Of a stretch of 12,456 nt of DNA, positions 6,129 to 12,456 are shown piece after piece. The DNA lies in assembly GCA_004356415.1 (NCBI GenBank), contig SMWN01000086.1, positions 1-12,456 on the forward strand, given 5' to 3'. The position numbers and the translations under genes were made by a program. Each line of letters opens with the position of its first letter. Positions within the stretch are counted from its first letter, which is position 1. Source of the DNA: Gammaproteobacteria bacterium (lineage in GTDB: Bacteria; Pseudomonadota; Gammaproteobacteria; Eutrophobiales; Eutrophobiaceae). Below the pieces are notes generated by a model, which was not told the origin of the DNA, made no database searches, and saw nothing but the letters and a program-made list of their open reading frames with translations.

Positions 6129-7495
6129 CAACAGGCAAAATTCTGGTCGTGGATGATGAACCGGACATTAGAAGTCTGATTAAGGAAATACTTGAGGATG
6201 AGGATTTTGAAGTTGCAGTCGCCGAAAATGCCACGCAAGCTGATGGCATTCGTGAGAATTTTAATCCTGATCTGATTCTGCTCGATATCTGGATGCCAGA
6301 TGTTGATGGCATTACCTTACTCAAACAATGGAATGAATCGGGCCATATAAATGTACCTGTTATTATGATTTCCGGTCATGGCACGGTTGAAACTGCCGTC
6401 GAGGCAACTCGCCTTGGTGCTTATGATTTTATCGAGAAACCTCTCTCACTCGCTAAGTTAATCCTCACGGTTAAACATGCCCTGGACAATAGATCTCTAC
6501 AGAAGGAAAACACACGCCTCAGAGATCATGGCCAAAGAGTTGATACGCCTATTGGCAAAAGCAAAATCTTACAAAACCTGAGGCAACAGATTTTGCAGAT
6601 TGTTGAACACAGTACGCCCGTTTTGATTACCGGGGAATCAGGCACAGACAAGGAACTCTTTGCACGCTATCTACATAATCAAAGTTCCAGATCTGAAGAA
6701 GTATTTATCAGTGTTGGGATATCTGCCCTGTCCGCGGATAATTTTCTGATGGAATTTTTTGGCAGCGATGAGCATGATAAAGACAGAGCTGGCTTTTTTG
6801 AACAGGCAGAAGGCGGCACCTTGTTTCTCAAGGACATTGCAGATATGGAACCATCATTACAGGCAAAACTGCAAAACACTTTGGACAATAAATATTTTAC
6901 ACGTGTCGGAAGCACCCGGACACAACCGTTTGATATACGCATTGTTGCCGCTACCAGTCATGACATCCTTGAGCTTGTCAATGAAAGACGTTTCCAAGAT
7001 GACCTCTATTATCAATTAAACATTTTGCCTATTCATGTCCCGCCATTGCGTGATCACACCGAAGACATACCGGAATTACTGGAATTTTATGTTGATTATT
7101 TTACAGAAAGAGAAGGATTACCCTACCGACATTTCTCTGTAGCAGCACAAAACTACCTGCGAAGCTATACATGGCCTGGCAATGTCAGGGAATTAAAAAA
7201 CATGGTGCAGAGACTGCTTATTCTTGGAACAGGAGAAAACATTGATCTACAAGAACTGGAACTGGCGCAGGGAAAACTGGCATCACTGCCTGATGAACAA
7301 CATTTAAACCCTAATTTTGACATGCCATTACGAGAAGCAAGAGAACAGTTTGAAAGGGAATATCTAAAACACCAGCTCAATCTTGCGGGGGGCAGTGTCA
7401 GTAAAGTTGCAGAAGCCGTGGGTATGGAGAGAACACATCTTTACCGCAAATTAAAATCACTCGGTATAACCTCCAAAAATCAGGATTCAAAATAG
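6125..7495 (+). CDS. ntrX: NtrX-type response regulator with a degenerate AAA+ domain
   Basis: This is the partner of the overlapping ntrY. The receiver domain (1-122) is intact, with acidic pocket Asp10/Asp11, phospho-acceptor Asp54, Ser83 and Lys105. The central domain (about 140-370) aligns with the sigma-54 activator AAA+ fold but has lost its working parts. Walker A reads GESGTDKE at 170-177, with Asp175 in place of the last glycine. Walker B reads GGTLFLKDIAD from 230, with Lys236-Asp237 where Asp-Glu is usual. No GAFTGA loop is present. The two arginine-finger positions in RFQDDLYYQL (from 289) are Gln291 and Gln297. The structural signature WPGNVREL (350-357) remains. The C-terminus (about 423-450) is a Fis-type helix-turn-helix. 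It is likely a phosphorylation-controlled DNA-binding protein that does not act through sigma-54. NtrX proteins lacking GAFTGA are known in some lineages, but the further losses go beyond that. Confidence 0.93.
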   Translation: MTTGKILVVDDEPDIRSLIKEILEDEDFEVAVAENATQADGIRENFNPDLILLDIWMPDVDGITLLKQWNESGHINVPVIMISGHGTVETAVEATRLGAYDFIEKPLSLAKLILTVKHALDNRSLQKENTRLRDHGQRVDTPIGKSKILQNLRQQILQIVEHSTPVLITGESGTDKELFARYLHNQSSRSEEVFISVGISALSADNFLMEFFGSDEHDKDRAGFFEQAEGGTLFLKDIADMEPSLQAKLQNTLDNKYFTRVGSTRTQPFDIRIVAATSHDILELVNERRFQDDLYYQLNILPIHVPPLRDHTEDIPELLEFYVDYFTEREGLPYRHFSVAAQNYLRSYTWPGNVRELKNMVQRLLILGTGENIDLQELELAQGKLASLPDEQHLNPNFDMPLREAREQFEREYLKHQLNLAGGSVSKVAEAVGMERTHLYRKLKSLGITSKNQDSK

Positions 7496-7535
7496 CCATG
7501 TTCCAAAATAAGTTGGAAGATAGGGAAAGTCTGGC

Positions 7536-7559
7536 TATATTGCATCAGGTATATTGCAT
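7536..7559 (+). repeat. 10-bp direct repeat upstream of trkA
   Basis: TATATTGCAT occurs at 7536-7545 and again at 7550-7559, with four bases (cagg) between. It lies in the 155-bp gap between ntrX and trkA, just upstream of, and partly overlapping, a possible promoter. Such a repeat could be a regulator binding site or simple AT-rich duplication. The gap also holds a small TTCCAA/TTGGAA hairpin at 7501-7518 without a T-run. Confidence 0.5.
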
Positions 7560-7581
7560 TGGGATTGAGTAGAAATATTCT
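7554..7581 (+). promoter_or_regulatory. Possible promoter for trkA-trkH
   Basis: TTGCAT at 7554-7559 and TATTCT at 7576-7581 are spaced by 16 nt and could serve as weak -35 and -10 boxes about 70 nt before the trkA ATG. The gap after ntrX is the first sizeable one since the fmt-rsmB element, so a separate promoter for the potassium genes is reasonable. The boxes are poor matches. Confidence 0.3.
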
Positions 7582-7650
7582 AATCACCAGGCGTTTGCAT
7601 GGGCTTAATATGACAATCACATTAACGATTCATACTGCAGAACCCGAAAA

Positions 7651-9024
7651 ATGAAAATAATCATACTAGGTGCAGGTCAGGTCGGCTCCTCAGTGGCGGC
7701 AAATCTCGTCGGTGAGGCAAATGACATTACAGTGGTAGATACAAACCCAAAGTGTCTGGCCAATCTGAATGAAAAATATGATCTGCAGACGATTGTCGGC
7801 GTAGCATCTCATCCTTCTGTACTCGAACAGGCCGGCGCAAAGGATGCTGATATGATCCTTGCGGTGACGAATAGCGATGAAACCAACATGATCGCCTGTC
7901 AGGTGGCATACACTTTATTTCATACCCCCACAAAAATAGCACGTGTAAGAAATAAAGAATACCTGTCAAAACCTGCCCTTTTTGCACAAGAGGCCTTGCC
8001 GATAGATGTTCTTATCAGTCCTGAACAATTAGTCACAGAACACATTGAACGCCTGATCAGTTACCCAAGGGCGCTACAGGTTCTGGAGTTTGCCGATGGC
8101 AAGGTACAAATGGTCGCCGTGCGTGCAAGTTATAGTGGGCCTCTGGTCGGCCATCGAACAGGAGATATTGGCAAATACTTACCAGAGCTTGATTATCGGA
8201 TAGTCATCCTGTTTCGTCAGGGCAAGGCAATCATTCCCGATGGAAAAACCGTGGTTGAACCCGATGATGAACTTTACTTTATTGGTGCACCCAAGCATAT
8301 GCGTGCCCTGTTACAAAGTTTGCGAAGCACGAAAAGGGAATTCAAACGCATCATGCTGGCGGGTGGCGGGAACATTGGTATGCGTCTGGCCATGAAGCTG
8401 GAGCGACATTATCAGGTCAAACTGATTGAAATGGACTTTGAACGCGCACAACATGCCGCGGCAGAATTGAAAAATACAATTGTCTTGCATGGTGATGCGA
8501 CTAATGAGGAACTGCTAATAGAAGAAAACATAGATGAAACTGATATCTTCTGCGCACTAACCAATGCGGATGAAGCAAATATTATTTCATGTATGCTATC
8601 CAAGCGGCTTGGCGCACGTAAGGTAATGGCATTAATCAACCGTGCCGGGTATGTCGATTTGGTACAAAGCAATGTCATTGATATTGCCATCTCTCCCCAA
8701 CAAGCAACCATCGGCACAATTTTGGCTCATATCCGGAAGGGTGATGTGGTTGCAGTCCATCCCCTACGCAGAGGGGCTGCTGAGGCGATCGAAGCAATCG
8801 CCCACGGTAACAAAAATTCTTCCAATGTTGTCGGCCGTATGATTGAAGAAATTGTCTTACCGACAGCAACAAGTATTGGCGCTCTCGTTCGCGGGGATAA
8901 AGTTCTCCTTGCGCATCATGATATTATTGTAGAAGCCGAAGACCATGTCATCTTACTGGTAGCAGACAAGAAACAAGCACCTGAAATCGAACGATTGTTT
9001 CAGGTGGGCATCACTTTTCTATAA
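7651..9024 (+). CDS. trkA: Trk potassium uptake system, NAD-binding regulatory subunit TrkA
   Basis: TrkA is the cytoplasmic peripheral subunit that binds NAD(H) and gates the TrkH channel. The 457 aa form two tandem RCK units, as in full-length TrkA. The first Rossmann motif is GAGQVG at 7-12 with acidic Asp30 at the end of the second strand. Its TrkA-C domain covers roughly residues 140-225. The second Rossmann motif is AGGGNIG at 237-243 with Glu260, followed by a second TrkA-C domain to about 455. Stretches such as AVTNSDETNMIACQVAY (71-87) are characteristic. No strong ribosome site precedes the ATG; the start is fixed by the Rossmann strand beginning at residue 1. It is followed 23 nt later by trkH, its membrane partner. 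Confidence 0.97.
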   Translation: MKIIILGAGQVGSSVAANLVGEANDITVVDTNPKCLANLNEKYDLQTIVGVASHPSVLEQAGAKDADMILAVTNSDETNMIACQVAYTLFHTPTKIARVRNKEYLSKPALFAQEALPIDVLISPEQLVTEHIERLISYPRALQVLEFADGKVQMVAVRASYSGPLVGHRTGDIGKYLPELDYRIVILFRQGKAIIPDGKTVVEPDDELYFIGAPKHMRALLQSLRSTKREFKRIMLAGGGNIGMRLAMKLERHYQVKLIEMDFERAQHAAAELKNTIVLHGDATNEELLIEENIDETDIFCALTNADEANIISCMLSKRLGARKVMALINRAGYVDLVQSNVIDIAISPQQATIGTILAHIRKGDVVAVHPLRRGAAEAIEAIAHGNKNSSNVVGRMIEEIVLPTATSIGALVRGDKVLLAHHDIIVEAEDHVILLVADKKQAPEIERLFQVGITFL

Positions 9025-9047
9025 ACTTCTTTTGGCCAACAAACACA

Positions 9048-10499
9048 ATGCAATACGCAGTCGTTCAACGAATACTGGGGATTTTACTCAGTCTGTTTAG
9101 TCTGACATTGTTACCCCCCATAACCATTGCATGGTGGAGTAATGATCACAGCCTGCAAGGCTTCCTCACTGCATTTTCTATTATTATCGCCACGGGCTTA
9201 TTTCTCTGGTTACCCGTCAGAAATATTCGTAATGAATTAAAGCTCAGGGATGGCTTCGTTGTTGTTGTGCTGTTTTGGGTAGGTCTGGGTTTTACCGGCT
9301 CAATTCCGTTTGTTTTATCAGAGACGCTACATTTAAGTTTTACCGATGCTGTGTTCGAATCACTGTCGGGCTTAACCACCACCGGTGCAACGATACTCAC
9401 CGGTATCGATAATCTGCCAAAATCAATCTTGTTTTATCGTCAGGAACTGCAATGGCTAGGTGGCATGGGGATCATTGTTCTCGCTGTTGCTATTTTACCC
9501 ATCCTCGGTATTGGTGGTATGCAGTTATACCGTGCTGAAACGCCAGGACCTATGAAAGACTCAAAATTGACACCAAGAATCACCGAGACCGCAAAAGCCC
9601 TCTGGTATATTTATCTTGGTTTGACCGTGAGTTGCTGTTTGTCTTACTGGCTGGCTGGCATGACTTTTTTTGATGCTATCAGTCATAGTTTTTCAACGGT
9701 TTCTATTGGTGGCTTCTCTACGCATGATGCAAGTATGGGCTATTTCAATAGTAAATTGATTGATACGATAGCCATCGTTTTCATGCTGATTTCAGGCATT
9801 AATTTCTCCTTGCATTTTTTTGCCTGGCGGGACAACAGCACCCTGCCCTATTGGCAAGACACAGAGTTCAAGGCTTACCTCAGCATTCTAGGGGCAGTTT
9901 GTCTGATCTGCTGCATCTACCTGACATTAACCTCGGATTATGCAGATACGTCCACGATGATCATGGATGCAATCTTTCAGAGCATCTCTATTGCGACGAC
10001 AACAGGCTTTACAACAACTCAATATCAAAACTGGCCAAACTTCCTGCCTGTTTTATTGCTTTTGGCAAGTTTTATTGGCGCTTGTGCAGGTTCCACCGGT
10101 GGTGGTCTCAAAGTCGTTCGGATGTTGCTCCTTTTCAAACAGGGCATGCGTGAAATTAAGCGACTGATTCATCCCCACGCCATATTTATCATTAAAATAA
10201 ATAACAAACCGCTACCGGAAAGAGTGATAAACGCGGTCTGGGGATTTTTTGCAGCATATATCTTTGTATACATATTTCTGCAGCTCCTATTAATGGCAGC
10301 GGGTCTTGATACAGTTACAGCCTTCTCTGCGATGGCTGCATGTATGAATAATCTTGGGCCGGGCTTAGGCGATGTCAGTACACATTATGACAACATTAAC
10401 AACACCGCAAAATGGATACTCTGCTTGGCAATGCTGATGGGGCGTTTGGAGATATTTACGCTACTGGTATTATTTTCCCCTACATTCTGGCGCAAATAA
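9048..10499 (+). CDS. trkH: Trk potassium uptake channel subunit TrkH
   Basis: This integral membrane subunit passes K+ and works with TrkA. The 483-aa length matches TrkH/TrkG. The protein is hydrophobic throughout and carries the four pseudo-repeated pore loops of the SKT family: GLTTTGAT at 108-115, STVSIGGFST at 216-225, IATTTGFTT at 315-323 and NNLGPGL at 434-440. The glycine-rich intramembrane gating loop AGSTGGGLKVVR lies at 347-358. The end, MGRLEIFTLLVLFSPTFWRK, is typical. The ATG at 9048 gives the expected short N-terminus before the first helix, although the ribosome site is weak. The stop is directly followed by the ATG of the next gene. Confidence 0.97.
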   Translation: MQYAVVQRILGILLSLFSLTLLPPITIAWWSNDHSLQGFLTAFSIIIATGLFLWLPVRNIRNELKLRDGFVVVVLFWVGLGFTGSIPFVLSETLHLSFTDAVFESLSGLTTTGATILTGIDNLPKSILFYRQELQWLGGMGIIVLAVAILPILGIGGMQLYRAETPGPMKDSKLTPRITETAKALWYIYLGLTVSCCLSYWLAGMTFFDAISHSFSTVSIGGFSTHDASMGYFNSKLIDTIAIVFMLISGINFSLHFFAWRDNSTLPYWQDTEFKAYLSILGAVCLICCIYLTLTSDYADTSTMIMDAIFQSISIATTTGFTTTQYQNWPNFLPVLLLLASFIGACAGSTGGGLKVVRMLLLFKQGMREIKRLIHPHAIFIIKINNKPLPERVINAVWGFFAAYIFVYIFLQLLLMAAGLDTVTAFSAMAACMNNLGPGLGDVSTHYDNINNTAKWILCLAMLMGRLEIFTLLVLFSPTFWRK

Positions 10500-11102
10500 A
10501 TGGCTTCCCCCGGGTCCAATAAAGAGTCTGATAAATGGAATGAAAGGTATCAATCAAAGGGGCAAACTGTAGCAACAGCAAATTTATCGCCGGCTTACGT
10601 ACTGCATGAATTTCAACATTTACTTCCTGTTGAAGGGTTGGCACTGGATCTTGCGTCAGGACTTGGTGCAAACGCCCTGTTCCTGGCGCAACATAATCTG
10701 CAAACCCATGCATGGGACATTTCCTCAGTTGCGATTGAAAAGCTAAATGCTGCTGCGAAATCTCTGGATCTTAATCTTAATACGGAAGTCAGGGATATTG
10801 TGGCAAGACCACCAGAAAAAAATTCGTTTGATGTGATTGTCGTAAGCCATTTTCTTGATCGGCAGATCATACCTGATATTATTGCGGCGCTTCGTAAAAA
10901 TGGTTTACTCTTCTACCAAACATTCACCAGAGCCTACGTACAAGAGTCGAGCCCAATAAATGAAACATTCCGGCTTGGTAAAAACGAATTATTAAGCCTG
11001 TGTGAAGATCTGGATGTCATTGTTTATAGGGAAGAAGGGTTGATAGGTGATACCGATTCCGGTTTTCGTAACGAGGCGATATTCATAGGACAACACAATT
11101 AA
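10500..11102 (+). CDS. TehB-like class I SAM-dependent methyltransferase
   Basis: The 200-aa protein starts with a W-N-E-R-Y segment (13-17) typical of small TehB-like methyltransferases. Motif I is LDLASGLGANALFLA (49-63), with Ser in place of the more common Cys. The acidic Asp73 that would hold the SAM ribose lies in AWDIS, and FDVIVVSHFLDRQ is the motif IV region. The later stretch SPINETFRLGKNELL resembles the family segment that contacts the substrate in tellurite/thiopurine-type enzymes. The substrate cannot be told from sequence. The ATG immediately follows the trkH stop (TAA-ATG), so translation is probably coupled. Related genes are found next to trkH in some proteobacteria, which argues for a conserved unit but not for a role in K+ transport. 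Confidence 0.85.
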   Translation: MASPGSNKESDKWNERYQSKGQTVATANLSPAYVLHEFQHLLPVEGLALDLASGLGANALFLAQHNLQTHAWDISSVAIEKLNAAAKSLDLNLNTEVRDIVARPPEKNSFDVIVVSHFLDRQIIPDIIAALRKNGLLFYQTFTRAYVQESSPINETFRLGKNELLSLCEDLDVIVYREEGLIGDTDSGFRNEAIFIGQHN

Positions 11103-11131
11103 GGACAAGGTAACTAAGGGCAACGTGACTA

Positions 11132-11446
11132 ATGCCTAAGCAGATGGTATCCAATCTACTATCGATGCTGGAACAGGGGCAGGATAATGCCCTGATACGG
11201 TTCAGTTTGGGCAATGCTTATTTAAATTTGCATGAGTATGAACCGGCAATTGAACATCTGGCCCAGGCATTGCAATTCGACCAAGACTACTCTGCCGCTT
11301 GGAAGCTCTATGGTAAGGCATTGGCTAGGTCAGGTAAAAATGATGAGGCCATTAAGGTATACAAACAGGGCATTGAAATCGCCGAAAACAAGGGAGACAT
11401 ACAGGCGGCCAAAGAAATGAAAGTATTTCTCAAGCGATTATTATGA
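11132..11446 (+). CDS. Small TPR-repeat protein
   Basis: The 104-aa protein has no signal peptide and consists almost entirely of tetratricopeptide helices. One repeat covers about 20-53 (LIRFSLGNAYLNLHEYEPAI onward) and a second about 54-87 (SAAWKLYGKALARSGKNDEA onward). A capping helix then ends KEMKVFLKRLL. TPRs bind other proteins, so it is presumably an adaptor, but the partner is unknown. An AAGGG at 11116-11120 lies 11 nt before the ATG. It follows the methyltransferase by 29 nt and is probably the last gene of that transcript. No clear intrinsic terminator follows it. Confidence 0.85.
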   Translation: MPKQMVSNLLSMLEQGQDNALIRFSLGNAYLNLHEYEPAIEHLAQALQFDQDYSAAWKLYGKALARSGKNDEAIKVYKQGIEIAENKGDIQAAKEMKVFLKRLL

Positions 11447-11514
11447 TCACAAAGGATTCCATCGAACCATTGTATTTTATAATGAAATATTTCTGTCGTG
11501 TAAGTTGATGAAAT

Positions 11515-11542
11515 TTTACTATCATTAGTGCTATGGTATAAG
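11515..11542 (+). promoter_or_regulatory. Candidate extended -10 promoter for the clpP-like gene
   Basis: TATAAG at 11537-11542 is preceded by TGG (11534-11536), giving an extended -10 element. TTTACT at 11515-11520 is a fair -35 box 16 nt upstream. Transcription would start near 11549, leaving a leader of roughly 20 nt. With the terminator downstream, this suggests that the clpP-like gene is transcribed alone. Confidence 0.5.
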
Positions 11543-11567
11543 CAATTAAACATTGGAATATAAATCA

Positions 11568-12227
11568 ATGGCTGAGTTTCAATACAAATCATACTGCAAC
11601 GACATCCGGGCACTTGACCTGATACCAACAGTCATCGAGATTACTCCGCGGGGGGAACGCGCCTATGATATTTTCTCCCGACTGCTTAAGGAACGAGTCA
11701 TATTTCTGGTGGGCCCACTCCTGGATGAGTCCGCTAATCTGATAGTTGCACAGTTGCTTTACCTGGAATCTGAGAATCCTGATAAAGACATCCATCTGTA
11801 TCTCAATTCCACACGTGGCTCAATCAGCGCAGGGTTGGCGGTTTATGACACCATGCAGTTCGTAGGACCCGACATCAATACCCTATGCATCGGTGAGGTT
11901 GCCGGTATGGGGTCGATACTGCTTGCGGGTGGTGCAGCGGGGAAACGATACTGTCAACCAAATTCCCGGATCATGCTGCATCAGCCTCGGGGAGACATCG
12001 ATGGACAGGCCTCGGACATGGCAATTCATGCAAGGGAGATCCAAAGAAACCGTCAGCAACTTGACAAGATCCTGGCCAAACATACAGGGCAAACAACAAA
12101 GAGGATCCATACAGACACAGAGCGAGACCATTTCATGGGTGGGCAAGAGGCCATAGAGTATGGACTTATCGATGGAGTGCTCGAACAACGTGCAGCGTCG
12201 GAGAAAGAAAAACTAAAATTGTTATGA
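11568..12227 (+). CDS. ClpP-family protein lacking the catalytic serine (ClpR-like)
   Basis: The 219-aa protein aligns along its whole length with ClpP, the barrel-forming peptidase of the Clp system. Matches include PRGERAYDIFSRLLKERVIF from residue 27, ANLIVAQLLYLESENPDKDI (56-75), YDTMQF (93-98), the active-site histidine in LHQP (His138) and DTERD with Asp187. At the nucleophile position, canonical AASMGA reads VAGMGS, so Ser is Gly113 (codon GGT at 11904-11906). The strand normally NSPGG reads NSTRG (80-84). The fold, oligomer surfaces and two triad residues are kept, so it is probably a structural or regulatory ring subunit like ClpR of cyanobacteria and plastids, partnering an active ClpP elsewhere. 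Ser116 is an unlikely substitute. The ATG is preferred over a TTG at 11553 because TGGA lies 10 nt upstream of it. Confidence 0.9.
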   Translation: MAEFQYKSYCNDIRALDLIPTVIEITPRGERAYDIFSRLLKERVIFLVGPLLDESANLIVAQLLYLESENPDKDIHLYLNSTRGSISAGLAVYDTMQFVGPDINTLCIGEVAGMGSILLAGGAAGKRYCQPNSRIMLHQPRGDIDGQASDMAIHAREIQRNRQQLDKILAKHTGQTTKRIHTDTERDHFMGGQEAIEYGLIDGVLEQRAASEKEKLKLL

Positions 12228-12250
12228 CGGCCAATCCGTGTGTTACGCAG

Positions 12251-12276
12251 ACGACGCCATAATGGTGTCGTTTTTT
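12251..12276 (+). terminator. Rho-independent terminator after the clpP-like gene
   Basis: ACGACGCC (12251-12258) pairs with GGTGTCGT (12264-12271) with one G-T wobble, around the loop ATAAT. The T-run at 12271-12276 follows directly. It lies 24 nt past the clpP-like stop and before the end of the convergent gene. Confidence 0.85.
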
Positions 12277-12306
12277 GACGGCAATAGGATGTTTATCTGA
12301 ATTTAT

Positions 12307-12456
12307 TCATACTGTCTCATCAGTCATACATACGAAGATGCGGCGGACAACTTCGATATTCATGATCATTGCAATGACAATCAAGGCAAACAGGGGCTGA
12401 TTGAAAAGCGCAGCAAGAAAGATGATGAAGACTCTAATGTCACGACCCAGTCTGAA
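12307..12456 (-). CDS. C-terminus of a small membrane protein, possibly CDP-alcohol phosphatidyltransferase family
   Basis: On the minus strand an open frame enters from the window edge and runs 49 codons to a TGA at 12309-12307. It reads FRLGRDIRVFIIFLAALFNQ and continues with a second hydrophobic stretch (PLFALIVIAMIMN), then EVVRRIFVCM before a short polar end. Two adjacent membrane helices linked by a short turn, with charged residues at both ends, resemble the last helices of CDP-alcohol phosphatidyltransferases, but the diagnostic motif of that family would be outside the window. The function is therefore a guess. Convergence with the clpP-like gene, with a terminator between, supports a real gene end here. 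Confidence 0.55.
   Translation of the reverse strand, partial: FRLGRDIRVFIIFLAALFNQPLFALIVIAMIMNIEVVRRIFVCMTDETV

Noticed and set aside
7501..7518. TTCCAA/TTGGAA hairpin as a terminator of the ntrYX transcript
   Set aside because: The stem is only 6 bp, AT-rich, and no T-run follows.
10500..11102. Tellurite resistance function for the methyltransferase
   Set aside because: Only the general TehB-like fold is supported; the substrate is not visible and the neighbours are not tellurite genes.
11553..11567. TTG start for the ClpP-like protein
   Set aside because: The ATG 15 nt later is a stronger start and the TGGA that could act as its ribosome site would lie inside the longer reading.

Overview
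The window looks like a chromosomal housekeeping segment of a moderately AT-rich member of the Pseudomonadota. The order lysM-type gene / def / fmt / rsmB / DUF4390 / ntrY / ntrX / trkA / trkH is a layout known from beta- and gammaproteobacteria. The wording of several proteins, for example the ClpP-like protein and the NtrYX pair, leans towards a betaproteobacterium. That placement is an inference from memory of the families, not the result of a search.

Layout. Positions 1-122 hold the N-terminus of a divergently transcribed, exported LysM protein. From 277 a long + strand cluster runs to 11446: def and fmt (initiator Met-tRNA formylation and deformylation), rsmB (16S rRNA m5C methyltransferase), an exported DUF4390 protein, the membrane sensor kinase ntrY with its regulator ntrX, the K+ uptake pair trkA and trkH, a TehB-like SAM methyltransferase and a small TPR protein. 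Most junctions are tight or overlapping: def/fmt and ntrY/ntrX overlap by 4 nt, rsmB/DUF4390 by 23 nt, and trkH abuts the methyltransferase. A separate gene for a ClpP-family protein (11568-12227) has its own likely promoter and a good intrinsic terminator. The last 150 bases hold the C-terminus of a convergent gene for a small membrane protein.

Three things break the routine. First, a 265-bp non-coding element at 1762-2026 sits between fmt and rsmB. It has 26-bp perfect terminal inverted repeats, an internal 24-bp perfect inverted repeat and a 20-bp RNA-type stem. It looks like a MITE-like insertion, and its left end supplies the last codons and the stop of fmt. Second, NtrX keeps an intact receiver and Fis-type DNA-binding helix, but its AAA+ domain has lost the Walker A glycine, the Walker B acidic pair in its usual form, the GAFTGA loop and both arginine-finger positions. 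It is probably a phosphorylation-controlled DNA-binding protein without ATPase or sigma-54 remodelling activity. Third, the ClpP-family protein has glycine where the catalytic serine should be, with the His and Asp of the triad retained. That makes it a ClpR-like, probably proteolytically inactive subunit. These are the best candidates for follow-up. No CRISPR array, tRNA, rRNA, prophage or defence system was seen.
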